This document shows, one piece after another, positions 22,061 through 33,374 of a DNA stretch of 64,000 bases. Where the stretch lies: contig JADLZK010004662.1 in the NCBI GenBank assembly GCA_015847255.1, positions 558,001 to 622,000 of the forward strand. Reading direction: 5' to 3'. The notes beneath the pieces were generated by a model. It had not been told where the DNA came from, did not search any database, and saw only the letters and a list, made by a program, of their open reading frames with translations. This stretch comes from Hyparrhenia diplandra (Eukaryota; Streptophyta; Magnoliopsida; Poales; Poaceae). Position 1 is the stretch's first letter; the number at the start of each line of letters is the position of its first letter. The position numbers were made by a program, and so were the translations under genes.

Positions 22061-23220
22061 TTTGCAAGTTTACTTTATGTGTAGCCAAGACTTTGCGCAA
22101 CATGACGACAGCTATCATATCATGTCTATAAATTACCTATATTTATGTGTTACATAGAATATAGGGGCTTATAATAGATACACACATTTTAGAAATAAGT
22201 GTTTACAATATAAAGTTCTTGTCTCGCTTACATAAGGACAATCTCTTTATGCAAACATGAAGGTGGTCTCTCAATTTTGTCCCAGTACACAACAATTCCT
22301 AAATGTTTATAAATACAACATGCTATTAGTATTATGTGTATTATTAAAGGCAAATAAAGAGAGTTTAGATTTTCAAAGTACCTATATAGGTTTTGCTAGG
22401 GAAATGCACCATTTCATGGATGGACGTTAAATGGTTGGAGAGCAGACCGGAAATTGGATATGTATATGCTCGAAGGCTCCACTCTAGTCTTATGGTCTAG
22501 TCTACACTCGTAATTGCTTTGAGTGTTGCGAAACTCAATATGAGGCGTAACATGGAACCTGACATCACAAATGGTGTAGTCACAAACTTGTCCTAGTAGC
22601 ACGTTGAACCTCGAGTCTCAAAGCCATTCACAACCGACACTAAGGTTCAACAAGTTAGTATGACAAGGATGTGACTACACCATTTGTGATGTCAGGTTCC
22701 AAGTTAAGCTGCACATTGAGTTTCACAACATTCAAAGTAATTACAAGTGTAGATTGTCCATAAGACTAGAGTGGAACCTTGGAGCATTCCCATCCAATTT
22801 CTCGTGTGCTCGAACCATTTGACGTCCATCCATGAAATGATACATTGCCCTAGCAAGACGTATATATATGTATTTTTAAAATCTAAACTCTTAATTTTTC
22901 CTTTAATAATACGCATAGTACTAATAACATGTTGTAATTATGTAGACATTGCAGGAACTGTTGTGTACTGGGACATAATTGAGAGACCACGTTTAGGGTT
23001 GTGTAGAGAGATTGTCCTCATGGATGCGAGGTAAGATCTATATATTGTAACCATTTATTTCCAAAATGTGTGTATCTGCTCTATGTCTCCTATATTCTAT
23101 CCATCACATCAACATATATAATTTATATACATGGTTTGATAGGTGTTGTCACATCGTTTAAAGTCTTGACCACGCATAAAGTAAAGTTGCAAATTGTTGT
23201 CCTTGACAATTCTTGCAACT
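22035..23220. mobile_element. Foldback (long inverted repeat) element, about 1.2 kb
   Basis: The left arm (about 22035-22600) and right arm (about 22670-23220) are reverse complements with scattered mismatches. Checkpoints are CAATTTGCAAGTTTACTTTATG at 22059-22079 against its complement near 23190, GTGGTCTCTCAATT near 22264 against 22979-22991, and CATTTCATGGATGGACGT near 22411 against 22828-22845. The loop is under 100 bp. There is no coding sequence. I could not identify a target duplication, so the superfamily is unassigned. Confidence 0.85.
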
Positions 23221-25663
23221 ATGCTTAGAGTGAACCACAAACACTAGAAGTAATTGTTTCCATTCAATTTGTAATACATCAAATTAGTTTTTCTTACATG
23301 TAGCTGAGCCGTACATACATTCTACGATCTAACCATTCATTTTTGATTAAAAAAATCAACCTAAGGTGTTTGGAAATATCTGATTGTATAACATTAGCAT
23401 TTGAGCCGCCTTACCGTGCAACAAACGAACTTTAGGGTGAGTATATCAAATACAAGGTTTACAAATAAATTGAATACACTTTCTAATCTATGTATACTTA
23501 ATGTTTAAAACAACATTTAATATCAAAAATTACAAGCGTTGGATAGACGTTTTCACAAGTGCTTATACCACATTCGTTAGTAGATTTGTAGCAAGGTGGT
23601 GGCTATTTTTCAACTGCGGTGTAAGAGTTGTGCGATTGTTATCTTCTATTTGCCCTTCACCTGCGATACCACACCCAGGGTAATACTACGAGGAGGAAGG
23701 GTGCGAATGAAAATAAAGAATAAAAAGGACTCCAGAGGCAATGTAAAAGATAGAAATAACATGTAAACGTGGAGGTGGAATTGTGCAAAAGAAAATAAAG
23801 AATAAGAAAGGATTCCTGATGTAAAAAAAGCAAAAAAAAAGCTTACGCTCGGCCATCTCATCAAAATAGAAACAATCCTCGTGGGCGTCCCTTAGTCCCA
23901 ACCCGCACCGACGCCCGAAGCAGGCGACCACGGCGAGGGTGTCACAGTGGACGCGGTGGATGCTGACCTGCACGTCACCACCTTCAAAATCCCATCTCTC
24001 CTTCCCCACATCCCTCTAGCTATGCATCCAACTGTAGGCGACTCTGAGCTTCGGTGTGGCCAACAAGGGAAGGCGGCACAACATTAGGAGCATCGGCGGG
24101 CAGCATGGGGGCACAGCGGCCCGAGCGACATGCGCTGAAGTCTGGAATATACAGGTGTGCCCACCTCTTCTCCCCCTTTAGTCCATAGAATATCTTACGT
24201 ACATGTGCACACAATATCCTTCACTGATGGATCCGCACTTTTGGTTATGTGTGATTTGATCTGACTTCACTTAATATTCGTAGCCCGGTGTGATTTGATC
24301 TGCTTTGCTCTGAATGTTCCTAGCCCTTATTACATGTAGGTAGCTTTCCAGTTTGTGGCCATCATGCAAGTACATGTGCGTGTTTTTCAGTTCAACCGTC
24401 TTTACAGTATTTGCAAATTGCTTCAAAATTTAGTGCTGATCATAGGTGCAGAAAAATGGTTCCTATTCAGAGCTCGTATACTATATTTGTTTCATGAACT
24501 TAAATATGACATAGATCCATGTTTCAGGCAGGTATGGATAGGATATATATTAACGTTTGGTGCAGATTGCATCATTGGATCCTTCTTCTATGATACATCA
24601 GGGATGTTTTCCTCTGCAGTACTCTTATAAAATTGCATACTCACAGTAGCACCATCACTGAAATGTGAATTGAGATTGACCACATTACATCACATGCACT
24701 TTGTAGATGACTGTGGACTCTCTTAAGTCAAAAGATAACATTTTCATATATTTTGTTATGTACCCAGTACAGACGCCGTACCGAAGGTTTGATGACATTC
24801 ATGGACATTGTTAAAAAATGATGCATTATATAAATTTTACAGGCAGGGAGGTTATCACCTACAATTTCAATCTCCAAATGAATTCCTATCTTCCAATCTT
24901 CTCTTTGATGTTCCTGTATTTTGCCCTGAGATGAGGGGTCTGTTTTCTATTCTTTATGTGAAAAATATCATAATAGGATGAACAAGAATATTGACAGATT
25001 TAAGGACTGAACCATGCAAGCAGAAACATGTGTGTATCAGTGAAAGATAAATATAGTTTATACTCTTCATGGGATTCCTCTTCATTTTGGCATTTTGTCC
25101 AACCTGAAATGATTTCAACGGCTAATTCTTCCTCGGTGAGAAGTCGAGATTGATATTTCTAATGACTGGATTATTGGTTTGGCAGGGCTGCAGAAAGGTG
25201 GATCCTGACAAATTGGGAATTTTGTTGAATGAAAAGCGTTTGAGATGCCACTGTTGTGAACTTCTTGTACTTGTACCTACGGAGGGCCTAATTTTTCCCC
25301 TTTGACAACATTTTTAGACATATTCATGGATATAACGAGGATATCCTCAAATGGAAATTTATCCGTGAAAAAAACATTGCATGTGACATAGATTGGTAAC
25401 TAGCTCAGAATCACAGTTGCTTATAACAATAATAATTCAGAATCACAAGCACTAATATTTGCATACATTCTCATGCATTTGCGAAATAAATGGATATCAC
25501 GACACCATGATATCCGTGACTGTGTTAACGTCACATAACTTAAGTGCTTGGATTCAATGTCACTTTAATATCATTGTTTAAGTTCACAATATTATTATCT
25601 TATCATGCGATATGTGTTTTTATATAAAATTTAGCTATCATGTAGCAACGCACGGGCATGATA
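23221..25663. other. No gene recognised; short tandem repeat and exon-like patch
   Basis: Two related units near 23693-23760 and 23772-23840 share GAAAATAAAGAATAA(A/G)AAAGGA. A GC-richer patch at 23860-24180 gives a minus-strand reading (DVQVSIHRVHCDTLAVVACF) that resembles an exon, but no family is recognised. The remainder is AT-rich and featureless until the Helitron end at 25667. Confidence 0.45.
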
Positions 25664-25667
25664 CTAG
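25620..25667 (+). mobile_element. Helitron 3' terminus (plus strand)
   Basis: The sequence AGCAACGCACGGGCATGATA followed by CTAG at 25664-25667 matches the grass Helitron 3' consensus (subterminal hairpin, about 10 nt, CTAG). The next base is C rather than the usual T. The body must lie to the left. I cannot place its 5' TC end. Confidence 0.65.
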
Positions 25668-26355
25668 CATGATAGCATCAACTAATTGTATCGAGGTAGC
25701 TACCTCTGTATCCACTATCATCAAATGCCTGGTGGATTGCTAAGTTATCCTGCAAATTCCAAAATTAGGAAGTGATAGTAAAGGAAATACAAATTTCAAA
25801 CAGTGCCATTCAAGGAAAAATGAATAATTTCAATCGGAAACATGGAATCCGTTTAAATACTTAGGAAAGTTTGATGGTATACTCACCTTTTATGTATTTT
25901 TTATACAATTCAGGGATCTCTAACAGTAAGAGCAAATGGAGAGAAAAAAAGATGATTACTACAAATAAATACCTTGTAGATGTATACAGTAGCCAAACAG
26001 TGATTCCTACTTTAACGTACCTCCATGGCACCACTTCAGGCCTCGTTTTTCTATGTCGGATTGATTGAAGGGTACCCTTGATTGAAACCACACCTATTTT
26101 TCTTCTTATTAGGCCGGATCGAGTGAAACCTGTGGTTCATTGAGACCAGGCCACCAATGCAGTAGGAGGTTGGGCTTTGTTCCGGGCTGTGGAGGGCGCG
26201 TAAACCTAGCCAGTTTTCTTTTTTTCGAGCCTAACGAAACCGAACTACATTTTGAGCCAGGCTTGGCTTCGAATGGGCCACGCAGCAATCCACCCAGATT
26301 GGGCCTCAGAACGGGCCAAACCGGTCGAAACCAATGAGGCCTCACTCGGCTCACA
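25668..26355. other. Interval between two outward-extending Helitron ends; no gene
   Basis: AT-rich to about 26100, then a GC-richer stretch. No coding feature is supported. Confidence 0.5.
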
Positions 26356-26400
26356 CTAGTGTATTGCCCGTGCTAACGCTACGACTTTCATCTCGGGGTT
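26356..26400 (-). mobile_element. Helitron 3' terminus (minus strand)
   Basis: On the minus strand the sequence reads CGTAGCGTTAGCACGGGCAA then TACACTAG, followed by T (complement of A at 26355), an excellent Helitron 3' end. The element extends to the right of 26356. Its 5' end is not located. Confidence 0.7.
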
Positions 26401-26717
26401 GCTCATAAAATTAAACAACTAAATGACTATTGGATATTTCAGGTTTCGTAATAGCATACATCTCCTTTCAAAAGAGATTGTGGAGCTCAGCACCGTCATC
26501 ATCAAGTCTCCAAATGTTTAAACTATCAAGCCTCCTTGAGCCTGAGTAATCAACAATTGGTGGGTCCCATACAAATCATAGTGTCGAGCTTCCAATCTTT
26601 CTTTTTCTAGTTCGACATAGAAATCCTTGATACTTTCTAGGGTGAGCTCATCCCTCTTTTAAGAATCCTAACTAAGCATTTGGAACCAAAATCATACTCT
26701 ATTCGAGTTGTTATATA

Positions 26718-26965
26718 CTCCCTCCGTCCCTAAATAAGTGTCATAAGTGTCACTTGCGCTTCCCGAGAAAAACTGCGGCAATTGTAAATTAAAAAAAAAC
26801 TATTAATAATTATAGTATATAATTAGTGTTATTGGAAAGATCTTTTCACCTAGTTTTTTTATCAAAATTATTTGAAGATACAAATGTTGCACGTATTTTG
26901 TATAAATCGACTCAAACCACGTGGCACGCACACTAAAAACGTCACTTAAGAAGCGACAGAGGGAG
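26718..26965. mobile_element. Stowaway-type MITE
   Basis: Starts CTCCCTCCGTCCC and ends GCGACAGAGGGAG, with TA at 26716-26717 and 26966-26967. The interior resembles the MITEs at 242 and 35581 (for example AAATGTTGCACGTATTTT), so it belongs to the same family. Confidence 0.93.
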
Positions 26966-27512
26966 TATGCATCACAGAGTATTGAAGTGTTCGAGAACGA
27001 GTGCTAGCTCGGTTGTAGATCCTGCCGGTGTGCAGGCTGCTCTCATCGGGATTTATTCCTGTAAAATAACTTTCCAATGCAGCCTCTCAAAGCGTCGAGC
27101 CACAAAGGGACAACGATGCACCGTAAGCGCCACGGAGTCTTACGTCTCTAGTAATCTCTTCAAGGATGCGTCTTTGTATCTGCGTATATGTAGGTCTAGT
27201 TGTGTACATGAGGTGTGCCTGTGCATGTGTGTGCATGTGCATGTGCGCGTCGGTGGTGTAGGTGTATCTCTACTATAATGTCCCACTTGAGGGCTCACGA
27301 GATCAACAGCTCACGAAACAACGTCATCGATTGAGAGCTAGGATCAAAAGTTTGATGCAGGTCAGACATCTCACTCACGGCGCGCCGCATCGCTATTTTT
27401 AGCGACCAGCGTTCGAACCCATCGAACGCACCCATCGAACACCGAAAAAAAATTAAAAACAAACGCCGGCTCCACGCGGCTCTTCCGGGATTATACGATG
27501 GGAAACCCTTCC

Positions 27513-27840
27513 GGGATCGACGACGAACTGCCGGGTCTCGCCACAGATCGACGGCGGACTGCCCGGGCACGCCACGAGATCGACGGCGGACTGCCCGCTG
27601 CCTCACCACGAGCACGACGGCCGCGATCTAAAACCGTCGTCGTCGCGGCGAGGAGGAAGGACTGCTACATCTTGCGACCTGGGCCTTCCAGGACGACGAC
27701 CGCGACGACTCCGGGGGCTTCCAGGACGACGACCGCGACGACTCCGGCGGCCAGACGGCGCAGCAGGTACGCGTTATGGATTCCGTCGGCCAGACGCCGC
27801 AGCAATATCTCGCACATGTACGCGTTATGACGACGAATCC
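27513..27840 (+). repeat. GC-rich minisatellite in Helitron 5' region
   Basis: Two adjacent 30-bp units (27688-27747) of CTTCCAGGACGACGACCGCG followed by ACGACTCCGG. Three copies of GATCGACGGCGGACTGCC-like units lie at about 27517-27597, and two copies of GTACGCGTTATG at 27767-27830. It is non-coding, and the long frames here are artefacts of the repeats. Confidence 0.7.
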
Positions 27841-28897
27841 GGCGGCCAGACTCCGCCATTCAGGTGTCGGCGTTTCATATACAGTTAATCATACGAGCAC
27901 GTCATTCTTCGCCACTGACGGTGAGCACATCTACGGAACCATCCTCTGCCTTGGTCATACTTCCATACGTCGAAGCTATCTTTCACTGGATGCATGAACA
28001 GCACGCCGGCCATGGCCTTCTTCCTAGCTTGCTTTGACGTCATTGTTGCTAGCTCCATGACATCATGATGACATCGATATGTTTTCTGGCCGTTTTTTTT
28101 ACGAAAATAAATGTGCAAATACCATGGTAATACACATATACCTTCTTTTCTTTTTCCTTCCTGATCAAACAAAACAGAATAGCCCTCCTTTTCTTTTTAA
28201 TGTGACATAGTCTTGATTGCATATAGTTCTATCACCTATTTTTCTCAACCTGTAACTTGATGTTTTCATGCATATCACAAGTTGAAACCATCTGAGGAAA
28301 GTTGTACTGTTTAACTCTTACCATGATTTTTTTCAGCCGTTTCAGTTATGTTTAGCAAACTCTGAATGTCGTCAGATTGATCAGCACCCTCTTCAGAAAA
28401 GTTTTCCATCTCTTCCGAAGTGTCTGTGCCATGTTCAGTCAATGTTTCTTCTTCCTGCACATCATGGTGGAAACGATCAAACTATTGCACCTCACTGATA
28501 GGCACAAATTCCAAAAACTTCCAAACATACAACTTAAATGTCATTTGTTTCTAAAACAAGAGGTTCTGAATGCACATATGATAGAGATTTACCCTAAAGA
28601 GTAAAGATCATAATCATTCATTTCAGGATCCGTCTCTCAGATGATTGGCCAGGTACCATTGTTTACGTATCACTTGGATATGTTTCTAGGAACCATGCAT
28701 TCATCATTTGTTGTGCGATTATTCTGAACCCTTGTGTACCTCTACTTCTAACCACTGAAAACATATTGTACTTTATGTCTGCAGTTTCGTTGAGATAAAC
28801 TCCCATCAAACTGTGTCATTTGCCAAGGTTTAGAAGCCAGTCAGTTGTTGTATCATCGATAAAAGCAGCTCTCTTGAGCCCTCAGTCAAAACCACAA

Positions 28898-29631
28898 TGT
28901 CGACGCCGAGAGATACTCAAAATGCTCTAGGCGATATAACCAATCTCACAGGTACGTTTTAAAACTGCGTATATATAGCAATTTGGTGGTGTATAATTGC
29001 AATCGGACTTGCAGCAAGGAACGGCAGCAACGGATGCGGCGATCTGAAATGAGCGAAGAACAAAGGGAGGAAGAGAGGAGGAAACAACGTGAATACCAAC
29101 GCCGAGTACGGGCAAGAAAGAAGGCGAATCGAGAAAACAATAGCACTTCTTTTGCTTTGACTACATCTGGTATAATTTATGATTTATACTTGTATATATA
29201 TTTGCCGAGCTATTTATAAAGTCACCGGTGAGTCGACACAACAACGGGCAGGAATAACACATGGTGAGATAGGCCAAAGCTCATCAAGTATATTGAATAA
29301 GGAGAATATACAACCAACTACAGATACGGAAAACACACAGGATGGCAATGGCACTGCAAACATAATAGTCAGTGCACTATCCGTGTCCGAAGGTAACTTC
29401 ATGTATATAATATGTGGATGCAAGACTTTATTATCTCTACTATAAAAATATAATTGTCTATAGGTGTTTCCATGGGTGGAATGAGCGGGCAACAACGGAA
29501 GAGGAGGGCTGATATGAGCGTCGAGCGGTTAGAAGCCATTAGAAGGAGAGACCGTGAGTATCAAGCTGAATATCGAGCACGGAAGAAGGCTGAATCGCAA
29601 AGTAACAGCACGACACCTCTTGCCGCCTAGC
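28898..29631 (+). pseudogene. Helitron protein N-terminal exons with basic repeat motifs
   Basis: Four exon-like segments. 28898-28952 begins ATG and reads MSTPRDTQNALGDITNLT, then GT. The second, at about 29015-29170, reads RKQREYQRRVRARKKANREN. The third, about 29223-29394, is polar. The fourth, about 29463-29631, reads RRRDREYQAEYRARKKAESQ and ends TAG. The REYQxxxRARKKA motif in the second and fourth resembles the short basic repeats (STPR-like) found in front of Helitron Rep proteins and could bind DNA. Splice sites are inferred by eye from AG/GT boundaries and frame continuity. Confidence 0.6.
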
Positions 29632-30039
29632 CATTGATGAAAACATACTACCAAAGAATCGCGCCAACAGGTGACAAATACATTCATATATCTCTACTAA
29701 TATATCATGTTCCTAAATTCATGTTCATATGTGAAGTTGTGGTTCTTGAAAGTGGATTATCGACAATAATGGAAAATGATGGCCCCGACGATCCCTCAGA
29801 TTGGTTGCACGGGAATGATGCCTTTGTGCCACGACATAGAGGCACACGCACGTCCATAACTGGTCCAACGCCGGCTACCAATGAGTCAGGTCAGCACATT
29901 AATATAAGTTGTCAATGGTTTTTAAAACAAAATAAATTAATGATGGAGACGTAGGGTTACGTACTTATAGTAGAGATAAATATTTTGCGAGAACTTCAAT
30001 TACCAAGTCGGGCCCCATCCATGTAAACGTCCAACCCAA

Positions 30040-31310
30040 TATAGATGAATTCGACGATTGCAATATTCGAACCACCGCAAGAAGTTATTGCCGCTAATGA
30101 GCATGCCATGGATGGCGGCCATGGAATAAACAATGGAGACTTGCACGATGACGAGGGAATTATTCGAATCGTGCACAAGGTACTATGTCCGAATATATGC
30201 TTTTAATATTGACTAAATAAATATATGTTTTCAATATTGAATTAAAAGTGATTCTTCGCAACGTGGGACGCGAGGTCATAATTATGAGTCGTTCCGCGTG
30301 CCTCCAAATGGCGCAGAATCGCAAATATTCCGACAAATGTAGATCCATATGATTTCATCTACCGAACCTACCCCAACGCCATAAGTTGAGCCATGTGCCG
30401 GCTTCGCAAATATTGTGGTGCAATGAGGTTTCGAGTATGAGTCACCGGGTTTTGTTGTCAAAAGGCAAAGTACAAATACATATTCCGGAACCACCGGAGA
30501 TTTGAAAAGGTTGTTCACAAGTCAAGTGGATGAAGACGCATTATATTTCGGAAAGCGTATAACGTTATATCAACTCTCATTTTGCTTTGCAAGTCTAGGA
30601 GTCACCCCTGGATGAGAGATATTCAAGTCCGGTAGGGACCGGTATTTACAACTTTTCGAGTACATGGCGGTTTGTACCACCGCCTCGACAATTTGGTGCC
30701 AGTGTGGAAGACGCAACTTCGCCATCTACGATTGTACTTTTATGATACAAAAGATGAGTCCTTGTCACATAGACAAAGGAGGTCTCCCGATCTTGATATC
30801 AACCTCATGTGGACTATCCTTGCAATTTTGCAAGATAACCCGTATGTACAGTGTTTTTTTAGGCAAAACGGTGACTTTCCAAGCTTGGATAACTACCGTA
30901 TTGAGCTCAATACAAATATCACGCCCGACCGGAGAAGGTACAATGCTCCAACGACATCCCAAGTTCTTTGCTATCGGATGGAAGAGAACGATCCGGGAAA
31001 GAAGTTTCGACGTAGTGTGGTTGTATATGGAAGGACGGATCGCCGTCCGCTAGTGTATGTCCGACCATACCATGGTTGTTATGACCCATTAGGTTATCCT
31101 ATGTATAACCCATCGGGGAAACGGGATGGAACAAGTTCATGCCGTTTAGCGGGGATCCGACCATTCCCCATTTGCGACCCCGGCGTCGCTAATGTTGGTT
31201 ACATGAGACAACGCTCTACTAGTGCTCACCAAGGTATTATTCTCCTACCTTATTATAATATGCCACAATTCATAATAATATATTCTAATATGTTTAGTGC
31301 AAGCTGAGAT
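30040..31310 (+). pseudogene. Helitron_like_N domain (Rep N-terminal region), broken
   Basis: Fragments in changing frames give CKYCGAMRF-like sequence at about 30400, a zinc-finger-like start. They continue with PEPPEDLKRLFTSQVDEDAL (about 30495), HFSFASLGVT, then the longer frame 30672-31307: YHRLDNLVPVWKTQLRHLRL, DLDINLMWTILAIL, NPYVQCFFRQNGDF, YRIELNTNITPDRRRYNAP and RSVVVYGRTDRRPLVYVRPY. This order is that of plant Helitron helicase-like N-terminal domains. Several indels are needed to join the pieces. Confidence 0.88.
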
Positions 31311-31639
31311 ACACCGTCCCCTCATCTAATAATGTCCATTACATGGCTGGTGGTAATACGGATGGTGGTCAAGGTACAAAGCAAAAATCCCGCTAAAATA
31401 CTAAGATATATAACATTATCTTATTCTTTTTGCAAATTACAGCTGATAATAATAATGAAAATCAATAGGAAGGCGGGGATAATGACAACCAAGAAGGGGA
31501 GATCCTAGGTGCGGTGTAGATGAAGCACACTCCACAAGATATGTAACCGCACGACGGTACTCTTTGCATCAAAATGCAAGTCGACGAGGGTTAACCAACA
31601 TTATACTATTTGGAGGACGCGTCTTTTTTTCAGCAATGG

Positions 31640-33359
31640 GTGTCGATATGTACATAAAGATTGAGTCCATGAGGCTAGATTGGTACTCTAATCCAGCCAA
31701 CCGTAAACTAATACGTGCGAACTATACCGGTAACCGCTAAAAATAATGTTTCATGTCTTTTCATGTTCATTAATGTTGTAACCTTGATACTATCTTTGTC
31801 TAATGTTTGTATGCCCTTAAATGTATATATAGGGATTGGTTGATGTTATTGATCTTTGGAGAGACGCAAGGCTCTAAGGTTGGCAAGAGAATTGTGTTGC
31901 CAAGATCATTCCCTGGATGTGATTGAGACATGCAATATAGGTTCCTTAACGCTATGGCTATTGTGCGGCGTTTTGGAAAGCCCGATTACTTCATCACCAT
32001 GACATGCAATCCATCTTTGGGAAGAGATAACAAGCAACCTCGAGCAGGGGCGGGAACCACAAGATAGGCCGGACTTGGTTACGAGAGTCTACAGGGCAAA
32101 GTTGAGGGATCTAAAATATCTTACGATCAAGAAGAAATATTTTGGTGAGGTTGCAGCATATGTCCATGTTTACGTAATTCCAAAAAAGAGGCTTACCACA
32201 TGAGCATTTCTTGCCGATCATGAAGTCAGCAAGTAAATTGACAACCCGGATGCATATGATCGAAAGTGGTTTTAGCGGAGATGCAGACAAGGACAAATTC
32301 CCGAGTTGCACGATCCGGTTATCAACCATATGTTGCATGGACCATGTGGTGTCCTCAATAGAAAATGTGCTTGCATGGTGGATGGAAAGTGTCGATTTGA
32401 CTACCCTCGGCAGTTTTGTGAGGAAACTATACAAGGAAACGATTCATATCCAACGGGTCGGGATTAGGAGAGCGAGCTAGATAACGGTGGGTTGTGCCAT
32501 ACAACCACGGCCTCCTACATAGATACAACCGTCACATTAATATTGAAGCATGCTCAAGCATTAAAGCGGTGAAGTATCTATTCAAATATGTATACAAAGG
32601 CCATGACCAAGCATCATTCTCGGTAAATGCATGCAGGTTGGAGGAGATGATCTTTGTCATCAACGAGATACAACAAAGACAGAATGCTAGATTCATATCT
32701 CGCATTTGAAAAGCCGTGTCCAGGATATTGGGATTCCCAATGTTTGGTGTTTATCTAGCAAGATTGCGGCTCCAACTACATCTACCTAATATGCGATGTG
32801 ACATATAATGACGATGATAACCCTGGAGGATGTTGTGAGGCGACCGAGGTTCAAATAGAACCACATTTGACCGAGTATTTCAAGTAAAAACCGAGACGAC
32901 CGCTTGACAAAGAAGGAAAATATTGTACGAGAGAATTTCCGAACACTCTTTGTTGGAACAAAGGATCAAAAGTTTGGCGGGCAAGGAAACAAGTCTCGGG
33001 GACGGATAGGGACGGGTCGTCTATGCTAATCCTGGTCGAAGGCGAGAGATACTACTTACGAAGTTTTATTGAATCATGTCGAGGTGCTACATCATTTGAT
33101 GATCCGAAAAAGCGTGGCGGTGTGGTGCAATCTACTTTTAGAGAGGCATGCGAGAAAAAGAGGGCTTATAGAGATGGATAGCTCAATAGATGATTTGTTT
33201 GACCGAGGCCACCACATTCCGGATGCCGTGTTCCTTTGCGGAGGTTGTTTTGCTACCATCCTTGTATTACGTGAGGCCACTAACATACGTGGCCTATGGG
33301 ACAAGCACAAGGATGCTCTAGGTGAAGACTTCACCGAGATAATGCCAACACATTGTTAG
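31640..33359 (+). pseudogene. Helitron Rep (HUH) region, broken
   Basis: MYIKIESMRLDWYSNPANRK (about 31650), then IVLPRSFPG, RFLNAMAIVRRFGKPDYFIT (about 31940) and the Rep HUH neighbourhood. At about 32193-32220 the local frame reads LPHEHFLPIMK, keeping the His-x-His metal-binding pair that supports the catalytic tyrosines. One base has been lost just upstream (GGG to GG type), shifting the frame. VLNRKCACMVDGKCRFDYPR-like sequence follows at about 32350, then SSIKAVKYLFKYVYKGHDQA (32550) and EKRGLIEMDSSIDD (33160-33200). Stops and frame changes throughout make it inactive. Confidence 0.88.
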
Positions 33360-33374
33360 TAGAGCAAATGGTCT

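Noticed and set aside
29960..29977. TAGTAGAGA as the 5' end of the minus-strand Helitron whose 3' end is at 26356
   Set aside because: It would have to span the verified left end of the Helitron at 27267 and copy B flank. The motif is short and TCTCTACT-like words recur at 27267, 29448 and 29689.
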